Below, in pieces: positions 5,875 through 13,067 of a stretch of 36,301 bases of DNA; position 1 is the first letter of the stretch; every line of letters starts with the position of its first letter. This DNA is from a virus: IMG/VR virus record IMGVR_UViG_3300042924_006165, positions 1-36,301 of that record, one strand, 5' to 3'. The position numbers and the translations under genes were made by a program. The notes under the pieces were generated by a model, which worked only from the letters and a program-made list of their open reading frames with translations, searched no databases and was not told the origin of the DNA.

Positions 5875-6778
5875 TAGAAGAATCTAAGATTACTTTGCCG
5901 TAGGTCTTCCTGCTAAGTATATCATAATGAGCTTTAGTTGCATCTTTAAGGGGGTATTTGAAGTCTGTATATGTATTTAGCAATCCATCCTGAACTAAAA
6001 CAAATAAAGATTTTACAATATCAATAAACTTAGATGGATCCTCAAAACAATTGTGTAGCCAAAATCCAGAAACAGTTTTAGACCCATTCATTAAAATTTT
6101 AGGGTCAATCAAATTAATATTAGTAAAATTTTCATCTGCCATGCCGTACACTACAAGCCTACCAAAATTGTTTAATAAGGCTAAATCCTTTCCGATGTCT
6201 GACCCAGACATGTTTAAGATTACATCAAATTTTTTATTATGTGTGTCAGTTTTAACTCCCATTTTGTTAAAAATTTCAATAACGGAATTTTTTGTAGATG
6301 TAGAATAGACTTCAGCGTTAAGCATTTTAGCCAGCTGTATCGCAATTGACCCAACCCCGCTGCCGCCAGAATATATTAAAACCTTTTCCCCACTATTAAC
6401 GTTTCCCACACTATTAATTAAATGCCAAGCAGAAGCTCCTTGTATAAAAACATGTAAAGCTTGAGAAAATGAAATTGAATCTGGAATTTCTAATGTTAGA
6501 TTTTTCCACAAGTTAGCTTTAGTTGCATAGCTTCCCATTGGGGAGATGCCGATTACTCTTCTTTTATCTTTATCAAACCCAGCAGCCTCAGCTCCAGGAA
6601 TAAAAGGAGTTTTTGATGTCATTAAATATGTATTTTTAATTTGATGCGTGTCTGCAAAATTTATTCCAATTTCTTTTACATCAATTAAGGTGTGTCCTGG
6701 AATTTCTTTTAAATCTGGTACTTCCTCGAACAACATTGAATCTGGTCCACCAAATTTTTTTACTACTATTGCTTTCAT
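5867..6778 (-). CDS. MDR-family NAD(P)H:quinone oxidoreductase-like enzyme
   Basis: A 303-residue medium-chain dehydrogenase/reductase of the zinc-free quinone reductase type. The start MKAIVVKKFGGPDSM and the GINFADTHQIKN segment match the catalytic domain. YSGGSGVGSIAIQLAK near residue 140 is the Rossmann NAD(P)H loop, and the C-terminus KTYGKVILD is typical. No structural or catalytic zinc ligands are evident. Likely substrates are quinones or reactive enones. It overlaps the oxygenase-like gene 6778-7377 by one base and shares its promoter. Such enzymes are rare in phages and suggest a redox or detoxification role. Confidence 0.8.
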   Translation of the reverse strand: MKAIVVKKFGGPDSMLFEEVPDLKEIPGHTLIDVKEIGINFADTHQIKNTYLMTSKTPFIPGAEAAGFDKDKRRVIGISPMGSYATKANLWKNLTLEIPDSISFSQALHVFIQGASAWHLINSVGNVNSGEKVLIYSGGSGVGSIAIQLAKMLNAEVYSTSTKNSVIEIFNKMGVKTDTHNKKFDVILNMSGSDIGKDLALLNNFGRLVVYGMADENFTNINLIDPKILMNGSKTVSGFWLHNCFEDPSKFIDIVKSLFVLVQDGLLNTYTDFKYPLKDATKAHYDILSRKTYGKVILDSSID

Positions 6779-7377
6779 TATATACTTTCTGGCACTAGGT
6801 CAATAATCAAATGTATTCTGTCTGTAGTTCCTTCATTTTTAACAGAGTGGGTATTGCCTTTGTTAATCTCCCAGCATTCTCCCGCCTTCATGTTTATTGT
6901 TGTATTCCCATTTGTAAAAAATGAATGTTCGTTAGTTGTTAAAGCTAAATGATACCTTCTTGTTTTGTTTGAAAAATTTAAAAAATCAACGTCAACGCTG
7001 TCATGTTTATAATCTCTGTGCTCTGGGATTGAGTGCAGAGATCTCAAATTAGAAAGAACAATTGTCCCGTGTATTTTTCCAGGGTTAATTTTTTCTAAAT
7101 ATCTTACAATTGGTTTTACCAATTCCCATAATTCTTTGTCTTTGCTAATAACTTTTGGCTTTAACGGTTTCTTTGTTAAAATAGCTATTTTTATTAAAAG
7201 AGATAAATCTCCAAAACCAACTTCTGCAATTTGATAAGTAGGATTCCAAAGAAAAGAATTTATCTTGGTGCCATCAAAATCTTCTTTCGGAAGCTCTGAA
7301 ACTTTTTTAGACAATTTTTTTATATCAAAATTTGCAATAAACTTGAAGTCAAATTTTCTAAATTCTTCTTTTTTCAT
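6778..7377 (-). CDS. Aspartyl/asparaginyl beta-hydroxylase-like Fe(II)/2OG oxygenase
   Basis: The C-terminal half carries the jelly-roll signature. HRDY supplies His120 and Asp122, RYHLALTT is the conserved strand, the segment around residues 165-170 (AGECWEINKG) follows, and NTHSVKN supplies the distal His177. RIHLIID includes Arg187, which would bind 2-oxoglutarate. The family hydroxylates Asp/Asn in proteins, with related members acting on free amino acids. The ATG at 7377 is leaderless, 7 bases after a -10 box. It is first in a two-gene operon with the quinone-reductase-like enzyme and divergent from a methyltransferase. Confidence 0.75.
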   Translation of the reverse strand: MKKEEFRKFDFKFIANFDIKKLSKKVSELPKEDFDGTKINSFLWNPTYQIAEVGFGDLSLLIKIAILTKKPLKPKVISKDKELWELVKPIVRYLEKINPGKIHGTIVLSNLRSLHSIPEHRDYKHDSVDVDFLNFSNKTRRYHLALTTNEHSFFTNGNTTINMKAGECWEINKGNTHSVKNEGTTDRIHLIIDLVPESI

Positions 7378-7384
7378 ATAATTG

Positions 7385-7413
7385 ATTATATCATAAATGG
7401 TACAATATGTAAA
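7385..7413. promoter_or_regulatory. Divergent, overlapping leaderless promoters
   Basis: Minus strand: TTTACA (7408-7413), 17 bases, TATAAT (7385-7390), 7 bases, ATG at 7377. Plus strand: TACAAT (7401-7406), 6 bases, ATG at 7413. The -35 box of the minus promoter touches the plus-strand start codon. Only 35 bases separate the two coding regions, so the two promoters should interfere with each other. Confidence 0.65.
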
Positions 7414-8135
7414 TGAATAATGAAGAAAAAAAAAGCCCCTCTTCTAGATTTTTTGCGCCTATATCTAAAAACCAATTAAAAAAAACAAATGTATATTCTA
7501 CAAGAGAAGATTTTTTATTAGAAAATTTAAAACAAAAATCAAGAATTGTTGAAATTGGTACGCTGGCTGGGGATTTTGCTTATCACATGCTAAAAGAACA
7601 TAACCCAGAATACTTACTTTTAGTTGACATATTTGGCCAAGAAGATGCGGGAATTTACGGAAAAGAAACAAATTCTGAAAAGAGGTTTAACTCAAAAACT
7701 CATGAATACTGGGTCAGAGAAAGATTTAAAGAATATAAAAATGTTGAAATAAAATGCTCTAAAGGCTTTCAAGGTTTAGCTAATTATCAAAAAACTTTAT
7801 CAAAAAATTCTTCTTGGGGATCAGATGATTATTTATTTGATTTTATATACTTAGACTCAAATCATGATTATTCAAATATTTTAAAAGAATTACTTTCTGC
7901 TGAGCCGTTGATTAAATTGGGTGGATTTATTGGAGTTAACGACTATATGATTAACGGAATTTTTACAGAAGAAATATTTAATAATTCAAGGTGGCAAGAC
8001 GTTTCTTATGGAACAATGCAGGCTACCAGTTTTTTCTTAAGTAAATTTCCTAACTGGCAGGTGATATCTATTGCTTTAAATGGCGCTGGGAACATGGATC
8101 TATTTTTACAAAAAGAATCAGCGTCTGTTAATTAA
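7413..8135 (+). CDS. SAM-dependent methyltransferase (class I)
   Basis: A Rossmann-fold methyltransferase of about 240 residues. Motif I is IVEIGTLAGDFA near residues 45-56, an acidic strand end is LLLVDIFG, FDFIYLDSNHDYSN corresponds to motif IV and LIKLGGFIGVNDY to the following strand. The pattern resembles small-molecule or sugar O-methyltransferases of the Methyltransf_24 type. A diverged paralogue lies at 13996-14700 (MEIGVAWGYYS, GGIIGLNDY). The ATG is leaderless, 6 bases after TACAAT. It is the longest plus-strand gene in the window. The substrate is unknown. Confidence 0.75.
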   Translation: MNNEEKKSPSSRFFAPISKNQLKKTNVYSTREDFLLENLKQKSRIVEIGTLAGDFAYHMLKEHNPEYLLLVDIFGQEDAGIYGKETNSEKRFNSKTHEYWVRERFKEYKNVEIKCSKGFQGLANYQKTLSKNSSWGSDDYLFDFIYLDSNHDYSNILKELLSAEPLIKLGGFIGVNDYMINGIFTEEIFNNSRWQDVSYGTMQATSFFLSKFPNWQVISIALNGAGNMDLFLQKESASVN

Positions 8136-8222
8136 TATTTTTTGATATTTTTTTATAGCAAGACTAATTACAGACAAAAATACTAAGTATATGAAAATAA
8201 TAAAATTCTTAATTTTATTCAA
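8118..8222 (-). CDS. Possible 34-residue membrane peptide (doubtful)
   Basis: A TTG-started frame at 8222 overlaps the end of the small cysteine protein gene and encodes a hydrophobic segment (FIIFIYLVFLSVISLAI) flanked by lysines and arginines, typical of a single-pass membrane peptide. It ends inside the convergent methyltransferase gene. There is no good ribosome-binding site, so it may be chance in AT-rich DNA. Confidence 0.3.
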   Translation of the reverse strand: MNKIKNFIIFIYLVFLSVISLAIKKYQKILINRR

Positions 8223-8346
8223 TTACCTGTGTCTTTTCGCATCTTAAGCAAACTAAATAAGTTTTTCCTGTAAATGGGCATGATGACTCCATTGGCTTGT
8301 GTCCTATACATAAACATGTTAAATTTTTAAAAAATTTTATTTTCAT
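8215..8346 (-). CDS. Small four-cysteine protein (43 aa)
   Basis: CLCIGHKPM near the N-terminus and CLRC near the C-terminus, with a further Cys between, form a zinc-knuckle layout like that of many actinophage small proteins. The ATG overlaps the catalase stop (ATGA). Function unknown; co-translation with catalase does not imply a shared role. Confidence 0.6.
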   Translation of the reverse strand: MKIKFFKNLTCLCIGHKPMESSCPFTGKTYLVCLRCEKTQVIE

Positions 8347-9623
8347 AAATTATTATTTTTTCTAAGATCTATTAAGTCTTCATATAGTCTTTGATCTACC
8401 TGTTTGAAGTTTTGCAGTAAAGGCTCTACAATTCTTGGACTTACCACAGACAAAGCTACGTGTAAATTTTTTGATAGCCTATCTTTAGCTTCAGCATCAA
8501 TCATGTTATAAAAGTTTTTGGCAAATCTGTATATACTATTATTAGTTTTTTCTTCTTCATACTTATACCACAGCTTTCCGTTCACAAAAGTAGTTAGCTC
8601 TTTAGCAACATGTTTTGATATTGGATTTATGTCTAAACCGTTAAGTCTACTTTTTTGAACTAAAGGATAAGTTGTAATTCTATCCAGAAGCCCACCGTCT
8701 GGGGAAAGACCTATTCCTTGGGTAACGTTAGAAGGAGACCATGCCATTTTTTCAATCTCTAACCATTGATGATAATCACAATTGTTTATTTCCACAATTC
8801 CTAATTCTATTAATGGGAATTCTCTGTGTGGCCAAATATTATTCATTCTAAATATATTGAAATCAAATAATTCATCGTTGTTAGTTGGAATTACTTGTGC
8901 ATACATTTTCCATTTTGGAAAATTATTATTTCTAATAGATTCATAAAAATCTCTAGTGTAATAATGAGGGTAATTTAAAGATAATCGCTGGGCTTCATCG
9001 TCTGACATATATTCATTTCCTTGCATTGTTTTAAAATGAAATTTAACCCAATATCTTTCTTTTTCTGAATTAATGAAGGAAAAAGTGTTTACTCCATATC
9101 CATTCATGTTTCTCCATGTTTTAGGAATGCCACGATCTCCCCAAGTCATTAATATGTTATGAGTTGATGCAGGATTTTGTCCAAACCAGTTCCATCTTTC
9201 ATTGTTTTCAAACATGCCAGATGCATAATTAACTTGTTGAGAACTATGAAATTTTTTAATTTCTTTTCTATCAACCACATACTGAATGGGAACATTTAAA
9301 CCAACAATATCAAAAATTCCGTCCTGCTCTGATTCAAGTCTAATTGAATACCCTCTTGTATCCCTGTAGGTTTCAGATGTTCCATGTTGTGAAGAAGTGC
9401 TAGATAATCTAAGCATTACTTTGAATTGTTTGCCAACTTGTGTAAAAAAATCTGACGTGGTGTATTCTGATATGTCATTGGTGCAAGTAAACGAACCACC
9501 AAATCCAGAACCGTTCCCATGAAAAATTCTTTCTTTAGAAAATCCGTTTTTATAAAACTCATCCATTTTTGCCGCTGGTATCGCTACCATTGGGTTTAAA
9601 GATAAAGCTTCAGCAGAGTTCAA
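8343..9623 (-). CDS. kat: Heme catalase
   Basis: Monofunctional heme catalases split hydrogen peroxide into water and oxygen. The key residues are present. The distal His35 is in ERIFHGNGSG and Asn110 in DIVGLNVP. RDTRGYSIR matches the family's RDPRGFAVK, and DRGIPKTWRNMNGYG and WVKFHFKT are close to consensus. The proximal Arg315 and heme-ligand Tyr319 are in DRITTYPLVQ. At 426 aa it is shorter than the usual 480-500, mostly at the ends. The start is TTG at 9623 with AAGGAG 7 bases upstream. It is the last large gene of an operon beginning near 10628. Catalases are very unusual in phages; it may protect the infected host from peroxide, or could be carried in the virion. Confidence 0.9.
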   Translation of the reverse strand: MNSAEALSLNPMVAIPAAKMDEFYKNGFSKERIFHGNGSGFGGSFTCTNDISEYTTSDFFTQVGKQFKVMLRLSSTSSQHGTSETYRDTRGYSIRLESEQDGIFDIVGLNVPIQYVVDRKEIKKFHSSQQVNYASGMFENNERWNWFGQNPASTHNILMTWGDRGIPKTWRNMNGYGVNTFSFINSEKERYWVKFHFKTMQGNEYMSDDEAQRLSLNYPHYYTRDFYESIRNNNFPKWKMYAQVIPTNNDELFDFNIFRMNNIWPHREFPLIELGIVEINNCDYHQWLEIEKMAWSPSNVTQGIGLSPDGGLLDRITTYPLVQKSRLNGLDINPISKHVAKELTTFVNGKLWYKYEEEKTNNSIYRFAKNFYNMIDAEAKDRLSKNLHVALSVVSPRIVEPLLQNFKQVDQRLYEDLIDLRKNNNL

Positions 9624-9639
9624 AGTAGCTCTCCTTAAG

Positions 9640-9846
9640 TTAAACTTTCTTAGGTCGTTTTGTAGGCTTGCTTAATCCTAGAATCGTTTCTCTTCTTATT
9701 CCATGCCTGTTTCTATCAACCCTAAGAGATGTTTTAGAATAATTAGGCTTAGGTCTTCCTTGTGTAGGATTTTTTCTTGCAACGTTGCTAGAAGTTACGG
9801 CTGAATTGTTAGACTCACTCGCTGGAATATTTTCTGTGTTAGACAT
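9640..9846 (-). CDS. Small basic, low-complexity protein (68 aa)
   Basis: A Ser/Asn-rich N-terminal half (SNNSAVTSSN) and a strongly basic C-terminal half (RVDRNRHGIRR, KPTKRPKKV) suggest a disordered, nucleic-acid-binding protein. No family is recognised. It overlaps the membrane peptide gene upstream by 8 bases and sits 16 bases before catalase in the same operon. Confidence 0.55.
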   Translation of the reverse strand: MSNTENIPASESNNSAVTSSNVARKNPTQGRPKPNYSKTSLRVDRNRHGIRRETILGLSKPTKRPKKV

Positions 9847-9946
9847 TTTTATTTACTTTATTCCTGGAATAAGATTTTCCCCAAAAAAATGAAGAAATCA
9901 TTAATAGCCCAATTACCAATGAATGCCAAAAATAAAAACTGCTCAT
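9839..9946 (-). CDS. Small single-pass membrane peptide (35 aa)
   Basis: The peptide begins MSSFYFWHSLVIGLLMISS, continues FFWGK and ends with a basic tail, giving one membrane helix with the C-terminus probably inside. It overlaps the genes on both sides (ATGA with the Lys-rich peptide, 8 bases with the basic protein). No function is recognised; holin-type or envelope roles are possible. Confidence 0.5.
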   Translation of the reverse strand: MSSFYFWHSLVIGLLMISSFFWGKSYSRNKVNKNV

Positions 9947-10047
9947 TTAGAATTTTTCTTTTTTTGTTTTACAGCACGCTTTTCTTTAAGAGTCATCTTT
10001 GGCTCTTTTTTCTTATTAACGTTACCCTTTTGTTCTTTATTTGCCAT
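9943..10047 (-). CDS. Lysine-rich peptide (34 aa)
   Basis: More than a third of the residues are Lys or Arg (KKKEPKMTLKEKRAVKQKKK), which implies binding to nucleic acid or acidic partners. The ATG lies inside the end of the upstream gene and the stop overlaps the downstream start. It is part of the catalase operon. Function is unknown. Confidence 0.5.
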   Translation of the reverse strand: MANKEQKGNVNKKKEPKMTLKEKRAVKQKKKNSK

Positions 10048-10189
10048 TAATAAATTGCCTTGTCTGCTCTGGTGTTGAAGTCATGTCTAATGTTAAACCT
10101 GATTCACCATCTCTTGAAACATCTATAACTGGAGCAGAAACAATTCCTGTTTCGCTTCCAACTGATTCGCATCCGCATTCAATACACAT
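10037..10189 (-). CDS. Small cysteine-start protein (50 aa)
   Basis: The protein begins MCIECGCESVGSETG with three cysteines in a CxxCxC cluster, then an acidic, Thr/Ser-rich stretch ending RQFINGK. It overlaps the stop of the proline-rich gene by one base (TAATG). The N-terminal cluster may bind metal. Not recognised. Confidence 0.55.
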   Translation of the reverse strand: MCIECGCESVGSETGIVSAPVIDVSRDGESGLTLDMTSTPEQTRQFINGK

Positions 10190-10467
10190 TATTGTTTGTT
10201 CCTGCTAAACCAAGAGTTTGCCCAGAAATCTACTTTTTCGTCTACTACTGGTACTGCTGATTGTGCTGGTGCTTCAACAACTGGCGCTGGTGCTTCAACA
10301 ACTGGCGCTGGTGCTTCAACAACTGGCGCTTCAACAACTGGTGCTGGTGCTTCAACAACTGGCGCTTCAACAACTGGTGCTGTTGGCTGCGGACCAGCTG
10401 CCAATGCTGCTGTAGCAGCTGCTAGTTGCTCTGCTGTTGGTTCATTTATACTTAGGTTATCTGACAC
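10189..10467 (-). CDS. Proline/alanine-rich repeat protein (92 aa)
   Basis: An acidic N-terminal section is followed by tandem copies of VVEAPAP/VVEAP (about residues 31-68) and a C-terminal FWANSWFSRNKQ. The repeat DNA lies at about 10258-10380. Such extended Pro-Ala segments usually act as rigid linkers, for example between a membrane or capsid anchor and a terminal motif. The gene follows the small protein at 10470-10628 by 2 bases and overlaps the next start by one. A structural or decoration role is inferred from this context only. Confidence 0.6.
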   Translation of the reverse strand: MSDNLSINEPTAEQLAAATAALAAGPQPTAPVVEAPVVEAPAPVVEAPVVEAPAPVVEAPAPVVEAPAQSAVPVVDEKVDFWANSWFSRNKQ

Positions 10468-10469
10468 GA

Positions 10470-10628
10470 TTACTTACCGTTGTTTCCAACACCAGATCCG
10501 TCTTGTGTTGACTTATCTGTTGATGGGAAGGCTGATGCAGGATCTGCAGCATATTGCTCACCATTCCATGATGTGTTTGTTACTGGCTTAACCTCGTTAA
10601 AACCTGTTAAATCTTTTCCATCTGACAT
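10470..10628 (-). CDS. Small Gly/Asp/Ser-rich protein, operon start (52 aa)
   Basis: The start is placed at the ATG at 10628 because AGGAGA lies 6 bases before it; an upstream in-frame ATG has no ribosome-binding site. The protein is probably disordered, with TNTSWNGEQYAADPASAF and a glycine/asparagine-rich end. It heads an operon running through catalase to 8215. Function is unknown; it could be a minor structural protein. Confidence 0.55.
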   Translation of the reverse strand: MSDGKDLTGFNEVKPVTNTSWNGEQYAADPASAFPSTDKSTQDGSGVGNNGK

Positions 10629-10683
10629 TTTGTTTCTCCTATAGTTTGTATTTAGATGGGAATATAGGTCCATCTATCACCTT

Positions 10684-10692
10684 ATTATAGCA
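10684..10692 (-). promoter_or_regulatory. Extended -10 promoter of the catalase operon
   Basis: TGCTATAAT on the minus strand lies about 55 bases before the ATG at 10628. The leader contains GATGG...CCATC, a possible short hairpin, followed by the AGGAGA ribosome-binding site. No clear -35 box is seen. Confidence 0.5.
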
Positions 10693-10701
10693 TTTAGTTG
10701 A

Positions 10702-10800
10702 TTAAGATTTGTAAAATTTTATATAGCAAGATTCACAGAAATATCCGTCTTTTGTTATTCTAGAAGCATTATTTTGACAGTCTTTTGTGCTGCAGGTCAT
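10702..10800 (-). CDS. Small four-cysteine peptide (32 aa)
   Basis: MTCSTKDCQN and YFCESCYIK give a compact four-cysteine zinc-knuckle. The ATG overlaps the stop of the oxygenase-like gene (ATGA), so the two are translationally coupled. Similar tiny zinc peptides recur in this genome. Function unknown. Confidence 0.55.
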   Translation of the reverse strand: MTCSTKDCQNNASRITKDGYFCESCYIKFYKS

Positions 10801-11597
10801 TGTTTTTTTAATTTATCCCTTTCTACTGCCCATCTAAATAGATCAGCAAGCTTTTCGGTGTGATGGCTAACTTTATCCTCTTCTTTTGAATCTCCAAAAA
10901 CCTTATTATACCTATCTATATACTGTTTAAAATACATATTGATCTCTTCAGCCTGACCTTCTAAAGTAGGAATTACTTTATTTTCATCCTTAAAACTATA
11001 AAAAAGCATAGTTAAATACTCACCTTCTTTAAATTTTTGAGGAACTCGCCAATGTATTGCTAAATTGTTATCAAAAACTAAACATTCATTATTTTCTAAA
11101 ATAAATTCTTCTAGCTTTACCGATATAGGCCACTTTGTATTTCCGTCTAACTGATAATCTAAAATAAATACAGCTTTGCTTGGAGTATCAAAGTGTGGTC
11201 TGAGCATGGGCTCACCAAATTCAGCAGAGTATTTAACTATAGAAACATATTCAAATTCACAATTTGGATTAATTTTTTTTGCATGTTCTTCTGCTTTTTC
11301 CCAAAATTCTTTTGGAAAAGTTTCAGGACTTAAGTTCAAAAAAGTCTTACCAGCTTGTTTTTCTAACTTTATTACTTGAAAATAATCGTTGTTAAAAGGT
11401 TCATGTTTGTTACTTTTTTGACGAATTTTTTGATCTTCTAAATGTTTACGATATTTTTTATCTGTATTTTTTTTGTCATAATATAGACTTTCCCATTTTG
11501 AATCAACCCATTTTATCAAATTTTTTCTAGTATCTTCATCTAAAAAATCTTTAATTAATTGAGACTGGACGGTTTCGTATAAAAATTTATTTTCCAT
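10797..11597 (-). CDS. Fe(II)/2OG-oxygenase-like protein (HxD...HWR type)
   Basis: The central region carries HFD (His135, Asp137, counted from MENKF) and IHWR (His182, Arg184), the spacing expected for iron ligands and a 2OG-binding Arg in a double-stranded beta-helix oxygenase. The surrounding pattern LDYQL...WPI...EGEYLTMLFYSF closely mirrors gene 18549-19145, so the two are paralogues. N- and C-terminal extensions are charged and helical. The ATG at 11597 is preferred because TGGTAAAAT lies 8 bases before it; an in-frame ATG at 11615 would add six residues. The substrate is unknown. Confidence 0.6.
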   Translation of the reverse strand: MENKFLYETVQSQLIKDFLDEDTRKNLIKWVDSKWESLYYDKKNTDKKYRKHLEDQKIRQKSNKHEPFNNDYFQVIKLEKQAGKTFLNLSPETFPKEFWEKAEEHAKKINPNCEFEYVSIVKYSAEFGEPMLRPHFDTPSKAVFILDYQLDGNTKWPISVKLEEFILENNECLVFDNNLAIHWRVPQKFKEGEYLTMLFYSFKDENKVIPTLEGQAEEINMYFKQYIDRYNKVFGDSKEEDKVSHHTEKLADLFRWAVERDKLKKQ

Positions 11598-11624
11598 GTT
11601 ACCCAATTTTACCATTTAATAGCT

Positions 11625-11654
11625 AAAGGGGCAAGGCTTACGCCCTGCCCCTTT
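11625..11654. terminator. Strong GC-rich hairpin, probable transcription terminator
   Basis: AAAGGGGCA and TGCCCCTTT form a perfect 9-pair outer stem with an inner GGC/GCC pair around TTAC. It lies just after the stop of the secreted protein gene (11668) on the minus strand. The short T run favours termination of that gene; the symmetry would also allow it to work the other way. The downstream oxygenase-like gene has its own -10 box. Confidence 0.65.
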
Positions 11655-11667
11655 ATAATTAGATTAA

Positions 11668-12690
11668 TTACTTAATCCAATTAACCTTTAGCTTAGGAAA
11701 CTTTGCGTTCCACTTTTTAGCCAAAGCGTTGAACTTTGTCTTTAGATCTGCAATAGTCTTTTTTAGGGCTTCGTTCTCTGCCTTTAAAGTTGCTGTTGCT
11801 GAATCTGATGAAGCCTTTGCATCTGCAAGCGCCTTATCTGATGCAATCTTGTCCGCTGCACGAGCCGCTCTTTCTGCTGCCAAAGCTGCGTTAACTACCG
11901 CAAGCTCTGATACAACATCACGTACTACAATTGTAGCGCTTACAGAACCTATTGGTGCTGCTAAGCCTGTTACGGCTGTTGCTACTGTTGCATATGCAAC
12001 TACTGTTACTGAACCAGTAGCAGGCATTGTTACTGTCTGCTCTTTTGTTCCAAGTGTTGCTGTTGCTGAATCAGTTGTTAGTGCTGTTGATAGCGCTGTT
12101 CCAGAGCTTGAAACCAAAGTATTAATTGTGGCTCCACTCTTTAGATTTCCAAATACATCGTATCCAGATACCTTAAGAACTTGTGACGTACCTGCTGCTG
12201 CTGATGATGGAGCAGACAAAGTAATTGAGTTCAAAGCACCTGCGGTACCTTGTACATAATAAACTGTTGTTGTTCCTGCACGAGTAATAGATACCGAACC
12301 TACTGCTGTACTTTTAGTATATACATAAAAGTCTGCCGCTGTTCCAGTTCCTGTTGCAATTGATAGTGTGGATGTTCCAGATGATGCTGTTACTGCTGAA
12401 CCAGTTGCTGCAAGAGCAGGTACAATAGTTGCATTTACTGCAACTGCTGTTACTACTGTTCCAGTGTCTACTGATGTCACAGCAATCTTTAATGCATCTG
12501 CTGCATCTACGCTGTTATCTGCTGGTACTGGTAGTGACACAGGAGTTGTTACTACTGTTCCACCCGTTGCTGCAGTTCCCGCCACTGTTAGCGTGACAGT
12601 TCCAGCGTTAGCGCTAGCTGCTGGCGCTACAAGCATTGTGCTAGTCAGGGCTGCAGCGATGATTAGCGATATTTTTTTAAATGAGTTCAT
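11668..12690 (-). CDS. Secreted S-layer-like protein with C-terminal coiled coil
   Basis: The protein has a clear Sec signal peptide (basic start, hydrophobic core, cleavage near APAASANA). About 230 residues of Ala/Thr/Val/Ser-rich beta sequence follow, reading as Ig-like repeats. A coiled coil (AALAAERAARAADKIASDKA) comes next, and a basic end (KKWNAKFPKLKVNWIK). The composition, richer in Ala and Thr and in GC than neighbouring genes, looks like an actinobacterial surface protein. It could have been acquired from the host to alter or disguise the envelope, or be a virion fibre. It has an AAAGGAG ribosome-binding site, a leader of about 60-80 bases and TATAAT at 12759-12764. Confidence 0.65.
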   Translation of the reverse strand: MNSFKKISLIIAAALTSTMLVAPAASANAGTVTLTVAGTAATGGTVVTTPVSLPVPADNSVDAADALKIAVTSVDTGTVVTAVAVNATIVPALAATGSAVTASSGTSTLSIATGTGTAADFYVYTKSTAVGSVSITRAGTTTVYYVQGTAGALNSITLSAPSSAAAGTSQVLKVSGYDVFGNLKSGATINTLVSSSGTALSTALTTDSATATLGTKEQTVTMPATGSVTVVAYATVATAVTGLAAPIGSVSATIVVRDVVSELAVVNAALAAERAARAADKIASDKALADAKASSDSATATLKAENEALKKTIADLKTKFNALAKKWNAKFPKLKVNWIK

Positions 12691-12758
12691 TTATTTTATT
12701 TCTCCTTTTTTTCCACCCCGTTGTCGGCATGGAATCCTTTACTGTATAGGACATATAT

Positions 12759-12764
12759 ATTATA
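12759..12764 (-). promoter_or_regulatory. Probable -10 box for the secreted protein gene
   Basis: TATAAT lies about 70 bases before the ATG at 12690. A TTGACT at 12786-12791 is 21 bases upstream of it, too far for a standard -35 box. The leader contains a short hairpin (CCATGCC...GGGGTGG) before the AAAGGAG ribosome-binding site. Confidence 0.4.
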
Positions 12765-12804
12765 CCCTATAGATATAAACGTTTAAGTCAACCAAATGTC
12801 GCTT

Positions 12805-12981
12805 TTATTCATCTATGAATTTAACATGAAAGCTGCAGGGATCGTTACCTTCATCCCAGTCAATCATTTCAGCATCCGTAAGTGGTGGCCCCTCATGGGT
12901 ATCACAAAATATTTTAGTCACCCAGTTTTTTTCAAGTCCGTACTCGTACCAGTCAGAAACGTTTTTAAATTTATTACCCAT
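12805..12981 (-). CDS. Small conserved-type actinophage protein (58 aa)
   Basis: The pattern WYEYGLEKNWV, CDTHEGPPLT and WDEGNDPC is one I associate with small proteins of actinobacteriophages, which share a Cys-x2-His and a C-terminal Asp-Pro-Cys and may bind a metal. Its ATG overlaps the stop of the basic peptide upstream by one base (TGATG). The role is unknown. It ends the operon that comes from the SGNH-like gene. Confidence 0.65.
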   Translation of the reverse strand: MGNKFKNVSDWYEYGLEKNWVTKIFCDTHEGPPLTDAEMIDWDEGNDPCSFHVKFIDE

Positions 12982-13067
12982 CAGTATATAAACCTTTCTT
13001 TTTTGTTAAGAGCTTTTTTTATTTTTCTTTTAATTAGCCACAGTTTAATTATTTTAAAAATATTCAC
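12981..13067 (-). CDS. Tiny basic amphipathic peptide (28 aa)
   Basis: A GTG-started frame encodes NIFKIIKLWLIKRKIKKAL and an ending KERFIY. Lysines alternate with hydrophobic residues, giving an amphipathic membrane-seeking helix. The GTG forms a GTGA overlap with the SGNH-like gene stop, and the TGA overlaps the next ATG. This tight coupling on both sides supports real translation. Confidence 0.5.
   Translation of the reverse strand: MNIFKIIKLWLIKRKIKKALNKKERFIY

Noticed and set aside
10255-10385. Repeat block and overlapping plus-strand frames
   Set aside because: The repeats encode VVEAPAP units of the minus-strand gene 10189-10467. The plus-strand frames are shadows created by the repeats.
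11729-12772. Long plus-strand frames opposite the secreted protein gene
   Set aside because: They mirror the biased Ala/Thr codons of the minus-strand gene, which has the signal peptide, ribosome-binding site and terminator.
12765-12791. TTGACT at 12786-12791 as the -35 box for the secreted protein gene
   Set aside because: The spacing to TATAAT is 21 bases, outside the usual range.
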